Below, piece after piece: positions 17,191-25,160 of a stretch of 64,000 nt of DNA. Each line of letters begins with the position of its first letter. Position 1 is the first letter of the stretch. A program made the position numbers and the translations under genes. The stretch is from Streptomyces blattellae (GTDB lineage: Bacteria; Actinomycetota; Actinomycetes; Streptomycetales; Streptomycetaceae). The stretch lies in assembly GCF_009709555.1 (NCBI RefSeq), contig NZ_WJBG01000130.1, positions 62,001 to 126,000 of the forward strand, written 5' to 3'. The notes under the pieces were generated by a model. It had not been told where the DNA came from and did no database searches. It saw only the letters and a list, made by a program, of their open reading frames with translations.

Positions 17191-19869
17191 CTACCGCTTC
17201 CTCCGCCGAGCGAGCCGCCGCACCCCGCGCACCGCCAGCTCGACCAGCAGCACCGTGGATGCCGTGCCCAGGCACAGGGCCCACTGGCCCACGTCGAGCG
17301 GCACCGTGCCGAACGCCGTGCGCGCCCACGGCAGGTGGACGGCGACGATCTGCACGGCGAGTACACCGGCCAGGCACAGCCACAGCGTCCGGTTGCGGAG
17401 CTGGTGGCGGCCGAGCAGGGGCCCGTCGTCGGCGCGGGCGCCCAGGGAGTTGAACAGCTGGAACAGGACGAACGTGGTGAACGCCATGGTCAGCGCGGTG
17501 TCCGAGCCGGTCCGCGAGCGGGCCGCGGCCAGCAGGGCCACCGTGCCGAGGGCCATGACCGCGTCGGCGCGGGTGATGGCCAGCAGGCGGCGGGCGTCCA
17601 GGATCCGCTCTTCCGGGTCTCGCGGCGGGTGGCTCATCACGTCGTCGCGGGCGGGGTCGACGGCCAGGGCCATGGCGGGCGGGCCGTCCATGATGATGTT
17701 GATCCAGAGGAGCTGGGCGGCGGTGAGCGGGGCGGGCAGGCCTGCCAGCGAGGCGCCCAACAGGGTCAGGATGGCGCCGACATTGGTGGCGAGCTGGAAG
17801 CGGACGAACTTGACGATGTTGTCGTAGATCGCGCGTCCCTCGCGCACGGCCCGCACGATCGTGGAGAAGTCGTCGTCGGTGAGGACCACGTCGGCGGCCT
17901 CCTTGGCCACGTCCGTGCCGGTGCGTCCCATGGCGACACCGATGTGGGCGGCCCGCAGCGCCGCCGCGTCGTTCACGCCGTCGCCGGTCATCGCGACGAT
18001 GTGGCCGCGGCTCGACAGGGCCCGCACGATGACGACCTTGTGCTCCGGGGCGACCCGCGCGAACACCGCGATGTCGTCGATGCGCGCGGCGAGTTGGCCG
18101 TCCGTCATCCGGTCCAGTTCGGAGCCGGTCACCACGTCCCCGTCGATGTCCAGCTCGTGCGCGATCGCCGTCGCCGTGTCGGCGTGGTCGCCGGTGATCA
18201 TCTTCACGGCGACGCCGGCCGAGCGGCACAGCGCTATCGCGTCGCGTGCCTGGGGGCGTGGCGGGTCGGCGATCCCGGCGATCGAGACGAGGGTCAGCCC
18301 GGGGAGCGTCGACGGGTCCGGCGGTCTGTCGAGCACGGCGGTGGCGGCGCCGAGGACGCGCAGTCCCGCGCCGCCGAGCCGTGCGGTGACGGTCTCGATC
18401 TCGCCGCGGCGGACGTCGTCGAGGCTGCGCACGCCCTCGTCGGTCCGTACGTCGGTGCACAGGTCCAGCAGGACGTCCACCGCACCCTTGACGTGGACGC
18501 GGGTGCGGCCGTCGGGCTCGGTGTGGAAGGTGGCCATGTACTTGGTCGCCGCGTCGAAGGGCAGCTCGCCGGTGCGTGGCAGCTCGGCCCGCAGTCCGTC
18601 GGCGTTCATGCCGGCCTTGGCGGCCAGGACGACCAGCGCGGCCTCCGTCGGGTCGCCGACGAAACCGTCGTCCGTAAGGCGCGCGTCGTTGCAGAGGGCG
18701 AACGGCAGGACCGCGGACAGGAGTCGGTCCTCGTGTCCCTCGGCGCCGCAGACGGCACCCTGCGTGCCGTAGCCCTCGCCGGTCACGTCGTAGAGGCGCC
18801 CGGCGGTCCACAGGGCCCGTACGGTCATCTCGTTGAGGGTCAGTGTGCCGGTCTTGTCGCTGCACACGACCGTCGCCGAGCCGAGCGACTCCACCGAGGC
18901 CAGCCGTTTGACGATGGCGCCACGCCGGGCCATGCGGTACACGCCGAGCGCGAGGGTCAGGGCCAGGACGGCGGGCAGTCCCTCGGGGATCGCGGCAACC
19001 GCCAGGGCCACGGACCGCAGGGCGATGTCCGCGAGCCCCTCGCCGCGGATCAGCGCGACGAGCGCGTAGGCGACCACCGCGACGCCGCTGAGCAGCGCGA
19101 GCCGGCGGCCGAGGCTGTCGAGCTGGATCTGGAGCGGGCTGGGCGGTTCCGTGCCGGTGCGCAACGCCTCCGCTATCGCGCCGAGTTCGGTGCGCATGCC
19201 GGTTGCCGTGACGATCATCTCGGCGCGGCCCCGGGTCACGGCGGTGTTCATGAACAGCATGCTGGTGCGCTCGGCGAGCGGCACCGCACCGGTCGCCGCG
19301 ATGTCCTTGGCGACGGGCTGGGACTCGCCGGTCAGGGCCGCCTCGGCGACCTCCACCGACTCCGCGACCGTGAGCCGCCCGTCGGCCGGGACGCGGTCGC
19401 CCGCCTCCAGCAGGACCACGTCGCCGGGTACGAGGGTGTGGGCCTCGACCACCCGCTCCGCGCCGTCGCGGCGGACCCGGGCGGTGGATACGAGCATCCG
19501 GCGCAGCGCGTCCAGGCTGCGCTCGGCGCGTCGCTCCTGGAGGTAGCCGAGGACCGCGTTGATCTGCAGGACGACGGTGATCACCACGGCGTCTCTGACG
19601 TCCCCGATGGCACCGGCCACGACGGCGGCGATCAGCAGGATGCCGATGAGCCAGTTGCGGAACTGGTCCAGGAACTTCAGCCATTCGGGCCGCCGGGCCG
19701 GTTCGGCCAGCCGGTTGGGTCCGAAGGCCGTCGCGCGCTCGTCGGCCTCGCGGGTGCTCAGGCCCGCCGCCGCGTCGACTTCCAGGCGGGAGGCCACCTG
19801 GGCGGGGGCCAGTCGGTGGACGTCCGCGCCCGCGACCGGCTCGGGCGCGACCTGTGTAGTCCCGCCCAT
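17191..19869 (-). CDS. P-type cation-transporting ATPase, P2-like (CtpF-like)
   Basis: Predicted 892-residue membrane pump. It has an N-terminal cation-ATPase domain (LSTREADERATAFGPNRLAEP), actuator loop LTGESQPVAKD, membrane motif AIPEGLPAVLALTLALG, phosphorylation site CSDKTGTLTLNEM near residue 335, and hinge MTGDGVNDAAALRAAHIGVAMG, followed by about six C-terminal helices. PEGLP marks Ca2+/Na+/H+-type pumps, not P1B heavy-metal pumps. In mycobacteria the DosR-regulated CtpF lies beside a universal stress gene; here too the start is 2 bp after a Usp stop. A GTG six bases further upstream is also possible as start. The ion is not determinable by eye. Confidence 0.92.
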   Translation of the reverse strand: MGGTTQVAPEPVAGADVHRLAPAQVASRLEVDAAAGLSTREADERATAFGPNRLAEPARRPEWLKFLDQFRNWLIGILLIAAVVAGAIGDVRDAVVITVVLQINAVLGYLQERRAERSLDALRRMLVSTARVRRDGAERVVEAHTLVPGDVVLLEAGDRVPADGRLTVAESVEVAEAALTGESQPVAKDIAATGAVPLAERTSMLFMNTAVTRGRAEMIVTATGMRTELGAIAEALRTGTEPPSPLQIQLDSLGRRLALLSGVAVVAYALVALIRGEGLADIALRSVALAVAAIPEGLPAVLALTLALGVYRMARRGAIVKRLASVESLGSATVVCSDKTGTLTLNEMTVRALWTAGRLYDVTGEGYGTQGAVCGAEGHEDRLLSAVLPFALCNDARLTDDGFVGDPTEAALVVLAAKAGMNADGLRAELPRTGELPFDAATKYMATFHTEPDGRTRVHVKGAVDVLLDLCTDVRTDEGVRSLDDVRRGEIETVTARLGGAGLRVLGAATAVLDRPPDPSTLPGLTLVSIAGIADPPRPQARDAIALCRSAGVAVKMITGDHADTATAIAHELDIDGDVVTGSELDRMTDGQLAARIDDIAVFARVAPEHKVVIVRALSSRGHIVAMTGDGVNDAAALRAAHIGVAMGRTGTDVAKEAADVVLTDDDFSTIVRAVREGRAIYDNIVKFVRFQLATNVGAILTLLGASLAGLPAPLTAAQLLWINIIMDGPPAMALAVDPARDDVMSHPPRDPEERILDARRLLAITRADAVMALGTVALLAAARSRTGSDTALTMAFTTFVLFQLFNSLGARADDGPLLGRHQLRNRTLWLCLAGVLAVQIVAVHLPWARTAFGTVPLDVGQWALCLGTASTVLLVELAVRGVRRLARRRKR

Positions 19870-19871
19870 GG

Positions 19872-20753
19872 TCACTGCCCGCCCGACCGGACGACGGCGA
19901 CCGGGCAGTGCGCATGGTGCAGCACCGCCTGGCTGACCGAGCCCAGCAGCAACCCGCTGAACCCACCCCGGCCGCGCGCCCCGGCCACGAGGAGCCCGGC
20001 GTCGGCGCTGGCCTCGATGAGGGCGTGGCGGACCCGGCCGCGCACCAGCCTGCGGTCCACGGCGACGTCGGGATACTTGTCGTGCAGCCCGCCCAGTGCC
20101 TCGGCCAGCACCCGCTGCTCCTCGTCGCGCAGCCGGTCCTCGTCGTACGTCACGAAGGGCGGGTCGCCCGGACCGTCGTAGGCCCGCTCGGTGTGGGTGT
20201 TCCACACGTGCAGCGCGACCAGGTCCCGGCCGTGCGTCGAGGCCTGCTCGAAGGCGAACTCGACGGCTGCCCGGGCGGCGGGTGATCCGTCGACGGCGAG
20301 CAGCACGGGTCCTGCGGGGTCCGGCCTGCCGCGCACCACCAGTACGGGGCAGGCGGCGTGGGCGGCCAGATGACCGGAGGTGGAACCGAGCAGCAGGCTG
20401 CCGAACCGGCTCAGCCCGCGGCTGCCGACCACCATCAGGGACGCTGTCCGGGACTCGATCTCCAGCGCCATCAGCGGCTCGCCGACGACGACTTCACGCC
20501 TGCACTCGACCCGGGGTGCCGCTTCGCGGGCACGCCGCTCGGCCTTGGCCAGCGTGTCGTCGACCAGCTCGCGCAGCCCGGCCCCGCTCGGTCCCCACGG
20601 CCGGCCGCCCGGTGGCAGATGCGCGGAAGGCCAGCTGAAGGCGTGCACCAGCCGGAGTCCCACTCCCCGCACATCGGCCTCGCGCGCCGCGACCTCCACG
20701 GCGGTCAGACTCGACGGCGAGCCGTCCACTCCCACGACAACCGGGCCGTTCAT
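19872..20753 (-). CDS. Universal stress protein, tandem Usp domains
   Basis: Predicted 293 residues, two Usp domains. Domain 1 (1-145) begins VVVGVDGSPSSLTAVEVAAREA and has MVVGSRGLSRFGSLLLGSTSGHLAAHAACPVLVVRG, the ATP-binding G-2x-G-9x-G(S/T) type. Domain 2 begins PVLLAVDGSPAARAAVEFAFEQA and ends LLVAGARGRGGFSGLLLGSVSQAVLHHAHCPVAVV. Both nucleotide loops look intact. Start at 20753 (ATG after GAGAGGGGAG). It is translated with the downstream ATPase. Shares a divergent promoter region with the Usp at 21041, box at 20908-20921. Confidence 0.95.
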   Translation of the reverse strand: MNGPVVVGVDGSPSSLTAVEVAAREADVRGVGLRLVHAFSWPSAHLPPGGRPWGPSGAGLRELVDDTLAKAERRAREAAPRVECRREVVVGEPLMALEIESRTASLMVVGSRGLSRFGSLLLGSTSGHLAAHAACPVLVVRGRPDPAGPVLLAVDGSPAARAAVEFAFEQASTHGRDLVALHVWNTHTERAYDGPGDPPFVTYDEDRLRDEEQRVLAEALGGLHDKYPDVAVDRRLVRGRVRHALIEASADAGLLVAGARGRGGFSGLLLGSVSQAVLHHAHCPVAVVRSGGQ

Positions 20754-20907
20754 CGCGCTCCCCTCTCCGGGCAGGGCCCACCGCACTCCACACGACGAGG
20801 CGAGGGCACCCGTGCACGGCCGGGCCGCGGGCACGGCGACACCGGCCTGACCGCCCTCGCCTCGCCCTTGTCCTCCCAGCCTCACCCGGCCCGCCGTATC
20901 CCGCACA

Positions 20908-20921
20908 GGGCCGTACGGACC
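20908..20921. promoter_or_regulatory. DosR/OsdR-like box in a divergent Usp promoter region
   Basis: GGGCC-GTAC-GGACC lies 155 bp from the leftward start at 20753 and 119 bp from the rightward start at 21041. It is the only clear palindrome of this type in the 287-bp spacer; a half-site, GCCCC-ATCC-GGCCC, lies just to its right. No other feature was seen in the spacer. Confidence 0.45.
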
Positions 20922-21040
20922 CCTGGGAGCGCCCCATCCGGCCCTCCCCCCGGCCCTCACGGCGCTTCGATGCTGGAAGCGTGAGGGAGCACCTGCGCGG
21001 CTGCGCGGTGCCGGCTGTCGCCCGACATCGGAGGTACGTC

Positions 21041-21907
21041 ATGACCGGACCCGTCGTCGTCGGACTCGACGGTTCGCCGGCGAGCATGACGGCCGCGTGC
21101 TGGGCCGCGCGCGAAGCCGCGTACCAGCACCTGCCCCTGGTGCTGCTCCACTCCTGGACCACACAGCCGCTGGACGTGCCCATCCCCCAGGAGGCGCACG
21201 CCAAGCAGCATTACGGCCGGGACGTGCTGCGCCGGACCGAGGCCGAACTGCTGCACCGCCACGGTGATCTGGCCCTCACCACGGAGCTGGTGGCGGCCCC
21301 CGCCACGCAGGCCCTCCTCGAACGCGGCGCGAACGCGTCGATGCTCGTGCTGGGCTCGCGCGGACACGGCTCGGTCGCGAGCTTCCTGCTCGGCTCGATC
21401 AGTCTGCCCGTCCTGGGCCTCGCGCCGTGCCCCGCCGTCGCCGTCCGGTCCGGGGATCCCACCGTCGAGGCGGGCATCGGGCACCCGGCCACAGCGGACC
21501 CCGGCGAGGTCGTGGTCGGTCTGCAGGAGCCCGCGCCGACGGGCGACCCGCTGCTGGAGTTCGCCTTCACCGCGGCCGCGGCGCGGGGAGGGCGGGTGAG
21601 GGCGGTACGGGCGTTTGCCCTGTCCTCGCTCGTCGCGCAGCCCGGCGAGGACGTCGAGGCCGAGGAGCGGGCACGGCTCGCCGGCGGCCTGGCGCCCTGG
21701 CGGGAGAAGTTCCCCGACGTCCCCGTCGTGGAGCACGTTGCGGCCGGGCCCGCCGCGCAGGTGCTGCTGACCGCCGCCGTCCGCGGCTGCCTGACCGTCG
21801 TGGGGCGCAGGCGATACCCGTCGCGCCTGACCTGGAAGCTCGGGCCGGTCGCCCACGCGGCCCTGCACCACGTGCCGTGCCCTGTCGCCGTCGTCCCGCA
21901 CGACTGA
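21041..21907 (+). CDS. Universal stress protein, tandem Usp domains
   Basis: Predicted 288 residues. Domain 1: PVVVGLDGSPASMTAACWAAREA, with MLVLGSRGHGSVASFLLGSISLPVLGLAPCPAVAV, intact ATP loop. Domain 2: EVVVGLQEPAPTGDPLLEFAFTAA, where the usual V-D is replaced, and LTVVGRRRYPSRLTWKLGPVAHAALHHVPCPVAVV, without the G-9x-G loop. So one domain probably binds ATP and the other does not, a common pattern in this family. The ATG at 21041 follows GGAGGT; an in-frame ATG or GTG at 20981 has no such site. The broken ATPase gene begins 30 bp downstream. Confidence 0.94.
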   Translation: MTGPVVVGLDGSPASMTAACWAAREAAYQHLPLVLLHSWTTQPLDVPIPQEAHAKQHYGRDVLRRTEAELLHRHGDLALTTELVAAPATQALLERGANASMLVLGSRGHGSVASFLLGSISLPVLGLAPCPAVAVRSGDPTVEAGIGHPATADPGEVVVGLQEPAPTGDPLLEFAFTAAAARGGRVRAVRAFALSSLVAQPGEDVEAEERARLAGGLAPWREKFPDVPVVEHVAAGPAAQVLLTAAVRGCLTVVGRRRYPSRLTWKLGPVAHAALHHVPCPVAVVPHD

Positions 21908-21937
21908 GCCGCCCAAGCGTCCGCAGCGAGGACCGTC

Positions 21938-22763
21938 ATGGACCGCTTCCCTCCGGAAAGGCCGCCGCACCGGGTGCTGACGGCCCTCTCCCGCATACCG
22001 CCACTCGAATCGCTCCTGCTGGCCGGCACCGTCGTCGCCCTGACGGTCGGCGGTGTCCTCCGGCTGGCGGGCGCCAACGATCTCGCGGACCTGTGCTGGG
22101 CCCTGGGTACCGTCGTCGCCGTCGTGCCCGCGGTGGGCTGGGTGCTGGGCGCGCTGCGGCGCGGTCAGGCGGGCGTGGACCTGATCGCGGTCCTGGCGCT
22201 CGGGGGCACGCTCGCCGTGGGCGAGTACCTGGCCGGTTCCCTGATCGCGCTGATGCTCGCCACCGGCCGCAGCCTGGAGGCTGCCGCTCAACGGCGGGCC
22301 TCGCGTGATCTGCGTGCCCTGCTGGAGCACGCGCCCCGCACCGCCCGGCGCCGCACCGGCGCCGACGTGAAGGTGGTGGCGCTGTCGGAGGTCGCCGTCG
22401 GCGACCTGCTCGTCGTCGGGCCCGGCGAGGTGGTGCCCGTCGACGGGATCGTCGCCGGTGACCCGGCGGTGCTGGACGAGTCGGTGCTCACCGGTGAGCC
22501 GTCGGCCGTACGGCACACGCAGGGGGAGGCGGTACGCAGTGGTGCGGTCAACGCGGGCGGCGCCTTCGAGCTGCGCGCGTCCGCGACGGAGCGGGACAGC
22601 ACCTACGCCGGGATCGTGCGGCTGGCCCGGCAGGCGGGGGCGGAGTCGGCGCCCGTGGTGCGGCTGGCCGACCGGTACGCGGCCTGGTTCACGCCGCTCG
22701 CCGTGGCCGCCTCGGCGGTGGTCCGTGGCCTGGCTCGCCACCGCCACCCGGCCGTGGTCCTGA
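21938..22763 (+). pseudogene. Truncated P1B-type (heavy-metal) ATPase
   Basis: The first about 260 codons read as a P1B ATPase: three or four N-terminal helices, GVDLIAVLALGGTLAVGEYLAGSLIALMLATG, the actuator domain and its VLDESVLTGEPSAVRH loop, then the next helix hairpin (YAAWFTPLAVAASAVV). At about 22725 homology moves to the +1 frame (WLATATRPWS) and stops at 22763. The CPC membrane motif, D-K-T-G-T site and ATP domain are all missing, and a convergent nitroreductase gene begins 11 bp later. The continuing frame to 23311 is antisense to that gene and not real. The pump cannot work. Confidence 0.8.
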
Positions 22764-22773
22764 CACGGCGGGC

Positions 22774-23763
22774 TCAGACGATCTCCAGTACGTCGGACAC
22801 CGGGCGGCGCGGTGTCCCCGGTCCCGCGGGCCCGTATCCGAGGCGCAGCACCATCTGCACGAACCCCATCGCCGACTTGGGATCCCGGGCGAGTTCGCGC
22901 AGGTCCTTGTGCTCCAGGGCGTGGGAGGTGAGGGACGTGGCCAGTCCGCTGAGGGTGGCGAGGAGCAGCACCCGCTCCATCGCCTGCCCCGCCCGCAGCC
23001 AGTCTCCCGGGCGGTCGTCGGTGGTGCCCAGGAGTGCCAGGTTCGGGGTGGTCTCGAAGACGGCCGAGGTGCGGCCGGGGACCTGGCGCCGTCCGGCGAA
23101 GTCCCGTACGGGAGCCCGGCCGCCCCGCTTGCGGGGGCCGAAGGCGGACTCCGTGACCCCGTCGACGGCCACGTCGGCGCTCTCAGTCCCCAGGCGGGTC
23201 CAGTGGCGGATGTCCTTGAGACGCTCGGGGGCCAGAGTGTCGCGCCCTTCGGCATCGAGGACGTCGTCCAGCAGGATGTTCACATGCCACGGACCGGGAA
23301 ACAGCAACTGAGCGCCCTCCCTGCGCGCGGCGTCGCGCAGCACGCTCTGGATCTCGGCCGGGACCGGCATGTCCTCGAACGGATAGCGGCTCGTGTGCCG
23401 GCGGTCGATCGCGGGGAACAGCTGGGCCAGCTCGTCGTGAGGGCCCTCGGCATCGGTCAGGCGCACGGTGGCGAGGACGTGAGGGTCTTCCGGATCGGGC
23501 AGGAGCGCGGTATCGGTGCCCCAGCCGGCGTGGGCGACAGCCACCCGGAGGTTGAGCAGAGCCGCGCCGCAGCCGAGGTGGAGTGCCCGGTTGTCGGGGT
23601 CCGTGCGGGGCATGGCGCGGCTCAGGTCGGGGTGGAGTTCGAACGTGCCGTCGGCGGAGAGCCAGCGGAACCGCCACGGTTGCGCGTTGTGCAGTGAGGG
23701 CGCGGCCGTGGCGGCGGTCACCAGGGTCGTGAGGGTCCTCGTGTCGAGTGGTTGCGCCGACAT
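22774..23763 (-). CDS. Acg-type nitroreductase-family protein
   Basis: Predicted 329 residues. N-terminus LVTAATAAPSLHNAQPWRFRW, then LHLGCGAALLNLRVAVAHAGWG, ALLGTTDDRPGDWLRAGQAMERVLLLATLSGLATSLTSHALE in the C-terminal half, and VQMVLRLGYGPAGPGTPRRPVSDV at the end. This is the full family pattern. Like its paralogue at 11531, it is related to DosR-regulon flavin-binding proteins Acg and Rv3131; catalytic activity is not established. ATG at 23763 follows GAGGGGAGGTG. It lies 42 bp after the SHOCT gene in the same direction, probably one unit with the Usp at 24091. Confidence 0.88.
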   Translation of the reverse strand: MSAQPLDTRTLTTLVTAATAAPSLHNAQPWRFRWLSADGTFELHPDLSRAMPRTDPDNRALHLGCGAALLNLRVAVAHAGWGTDTALLPDPEDPHVLATVRLTDAEGPHDELAQLFPAIDRRHTSRYPFEDMPVPAEIQSVLRDAARREGAQLLFPGPWHVNILLDDVLDAEGRDTLAPERLKDIRHWTRLGTESADVAVDGVTESAFGPRKRGGRAPVRDFAGRRQVPGRTSAVFETTPNLALLGTTDDRPGDWLRAGQAMERVLLLATLSGLATSLTSHALEHKDLRELARDPKSAMGFVQMVLRLGYGPAGPGTPRRPVSDVLEIV

Positions 23764-23805
23764 GGCGCACCTCCCCTCGGGGAGCGGGGGCAGGGGCGGG
23801 TGCGG

Positions 23806-24072
23806 TCAGGTTTTGGTGAGGCCGGCACCGTCCGCGCGCAGCACGGCCAGGCGGCGCCGGTACTCCTCCTCGTCTATCTCCCCTCGGGCAAACCGTTCAG
23901 CAAGCAGTTGCTCGGGCAAGTCCGCGGCGGGGGTGCGCGGTGGCTCGGGCGCGCGGCTCAGGGCTCGGTAGAGCAGCATGGCGACGGTGATCAGCAGGGC
24001 CCACAGGAAGACCGAGCCGACCGACATCGCGAACCAGTCCCATCCGGTCATGTCGTGTCGGTTCCAGTACAT
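23806..24072 (-). CDS. Small membrane protein with SHOCT domain
   Basis: Predicted 88 residues. One membrane segment near 15-38 (FAMSVGSVFLWALLITVAMLLY), a proline-rich linker, and a C-terminal SHOCT motif (LLAERFARGEIDEEEYRRRLAVL). SHOCT is a short oligomerisation or protein-contact domain found at protein ends. It is encoded between a Usp gene and a nitroreductase gene, all leftward, suggesting a membrane-associated part of the same response. The specific role is unknown. Confidence 0.85.
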   Translation of the reverse strand: MYWNRHDMTGWDWFAMSVGSVFLWALLITVAMLLYRALSRAPEPPRTPAADLPEQLLAERFARGEIDEEEYRRRLAVLRADGAGLTKT

Positions 24073-24090
24073 CGCAGTCCGCCCTCCCTC

Positions 24091-24987
24091 TCACTCGTGC
24101 GGTACCACGGCGACCGGGCAGCCGACGTGGTGGATGACGGCGTGGGTGACGGGGCCGGTGCGTGGACCTATCGGCCGTTCGGCGAGGTGATGGCCCACGA
24201 CGAGCAGCCCGGCGCCGGTCGCGGCCCGGACGAGCACGGACTGGGCCCTGCCGTCGGCGACGGTCTCCACGACCGCGACCTCGGGGTACTTCTCCCGCCA
24301 TACCCGCAGTACGGCGCTCAGGAAGTCCTGCCGGTCCTCCACACGCTCCGGGGCGACCTCGCCCAGTCCCCGGCCGAGCGCGGACGGCGCCGGCCAGGCG
24401 TACACCACCCGCAGCCGTGCCCGCCGCAGCAGAGCCGCCTCGAAGGCGAACCCGATCACCTCGTCGCACGGATCGTCCACGTTCACGCCCAGGACCACGT
24501 CCCGGTGGCCGGTCCCCGTGGAAGCGCTTCCGTCCGCGGCCGGAAGGTGCTCGTCCGCCTCCTCGTCACCTGCCCGCACGAGAACGACGGGCCGCGTGGC
24601 CTTGGCCACCACGCCCAGCGCCACGGACCCCACGAGAAACCCGGTGAACCCGGTCAGCCCGCGGGAGCCCAGGACCAGCACCTCGGCCTGCTGAGCGGCT
24701 CCCAGCAGCACCTGTGTCGCCGCACCCTCGACCTGTTCCTCGTCCACACGCATGTCCGGCCGCACCTCTCGAAGGCGCTCCTCGGCCTGGCGCAGCATCC
24801 GACGCGCCAGATGCCGCTGCACCGCGCTCATGCCCTCCTGGCTCCCGTCGTGGGTGCCAGGGATGTGGGTCCAGGCATGCACCAGCCGCAGCGGCCGGCC
24901 CCTGCGTGCGGCCTCCCGCGCGGCCCACTCCACAGCTGCCAGACTCTCGTCCGATCCGTCCACCCCGGCGATCACAGGCATGAGCAT
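24091..24987 (-). CDS. Universal stress protein, tandem Usp domains
   Basis: Predicted 298 residues. Domain 1: MPVIAGVDGSDESLAAVEWAAREAARRG and VLVLGSRGLTGFTGFLVGSVALGVVAKATRPVVLV, intact nucleotide loop. Domain 2: VVLGVNVDDPCDEVIGFAFEAA and LLVVGHHLAERPIGPRTGPVTHAVIHHVGCPVAVVPHE, where the loop is replaced by a G-P-R-T-G-P form, so only the first domain is likely to bind ATP. Start chosen at 24987 (ATG, GGAGGT 8 bp upstream); a second ATG is two codons inside. Box at 25078-25091. Confidence 0.95.
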   Translation of the reverse strand: MLMPVIAGVDGSDESLAAVEWAAREAARRGRPLRLVHAWTHIPGTHDGSQEGMSAVQRHLARRMLRQAEERLREVRPDMRVDEEQVEGAATQVLLGAAQQAEVLVLGSRGLTGFTGFLVGSVALGVVAKATRPVVLVRAGDEEADEHLPAADGSASTGTGHRDVVLGVNVDDPCDEVIGFAFEAALLRRARLRVVYAWPAPSALGRGLGEVAPERVEDRQDFLSAVLRVWREKYPEVAVVETVADGRAQSVLVRAATGAGLLVVGHHLAERPIGPRTGPVTHAVIHHVGCPVAVVPHE

Positions 24988-25077
24988 GACGCAGCACCTC
25001 CAGTGCTCGGACTCCTCCTGATGACCAGCTTCGCGCCGCAGCCGAAGGCCGGGTATGGGTCTCTGGGGCATGGGCCG

Positions 25078-25091
25078 GGGCCATCCGGCCC
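25078..25091. promoter_or_regulatory. DosR/OsdR-like box ahead of Usp
   Basis: GGGCC-ATCC-GGCCC, 91 bp before the start at 24987. Two further GGTCGGCC half-sites follow at once (about 25096-25114), so the region may bind more than one dimer. Confidence 0.5.
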
Positions 25092-25160
25092 CCCCGGTCG
25101 GCCCCCCGGTCGGCCGGACCGGGAGGTCCTGGTGTCCGCTCGCCGTCGCCACGGGGACGG

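Noticed and set aside
17335..20181. 948-codon open frame on the plus strand
   Set aside because: It is antisense to the P-type ATPase and Usp genes, rich in Gly/Arg/Asp/His with no domain, and arises from high third-position GC.
22764..23311. Continuation of the P1B ATPase frame to 23311
   Set aside because: It is antisense to a well-defined nitroreductase gene and has no membrane or ATPase sequence.
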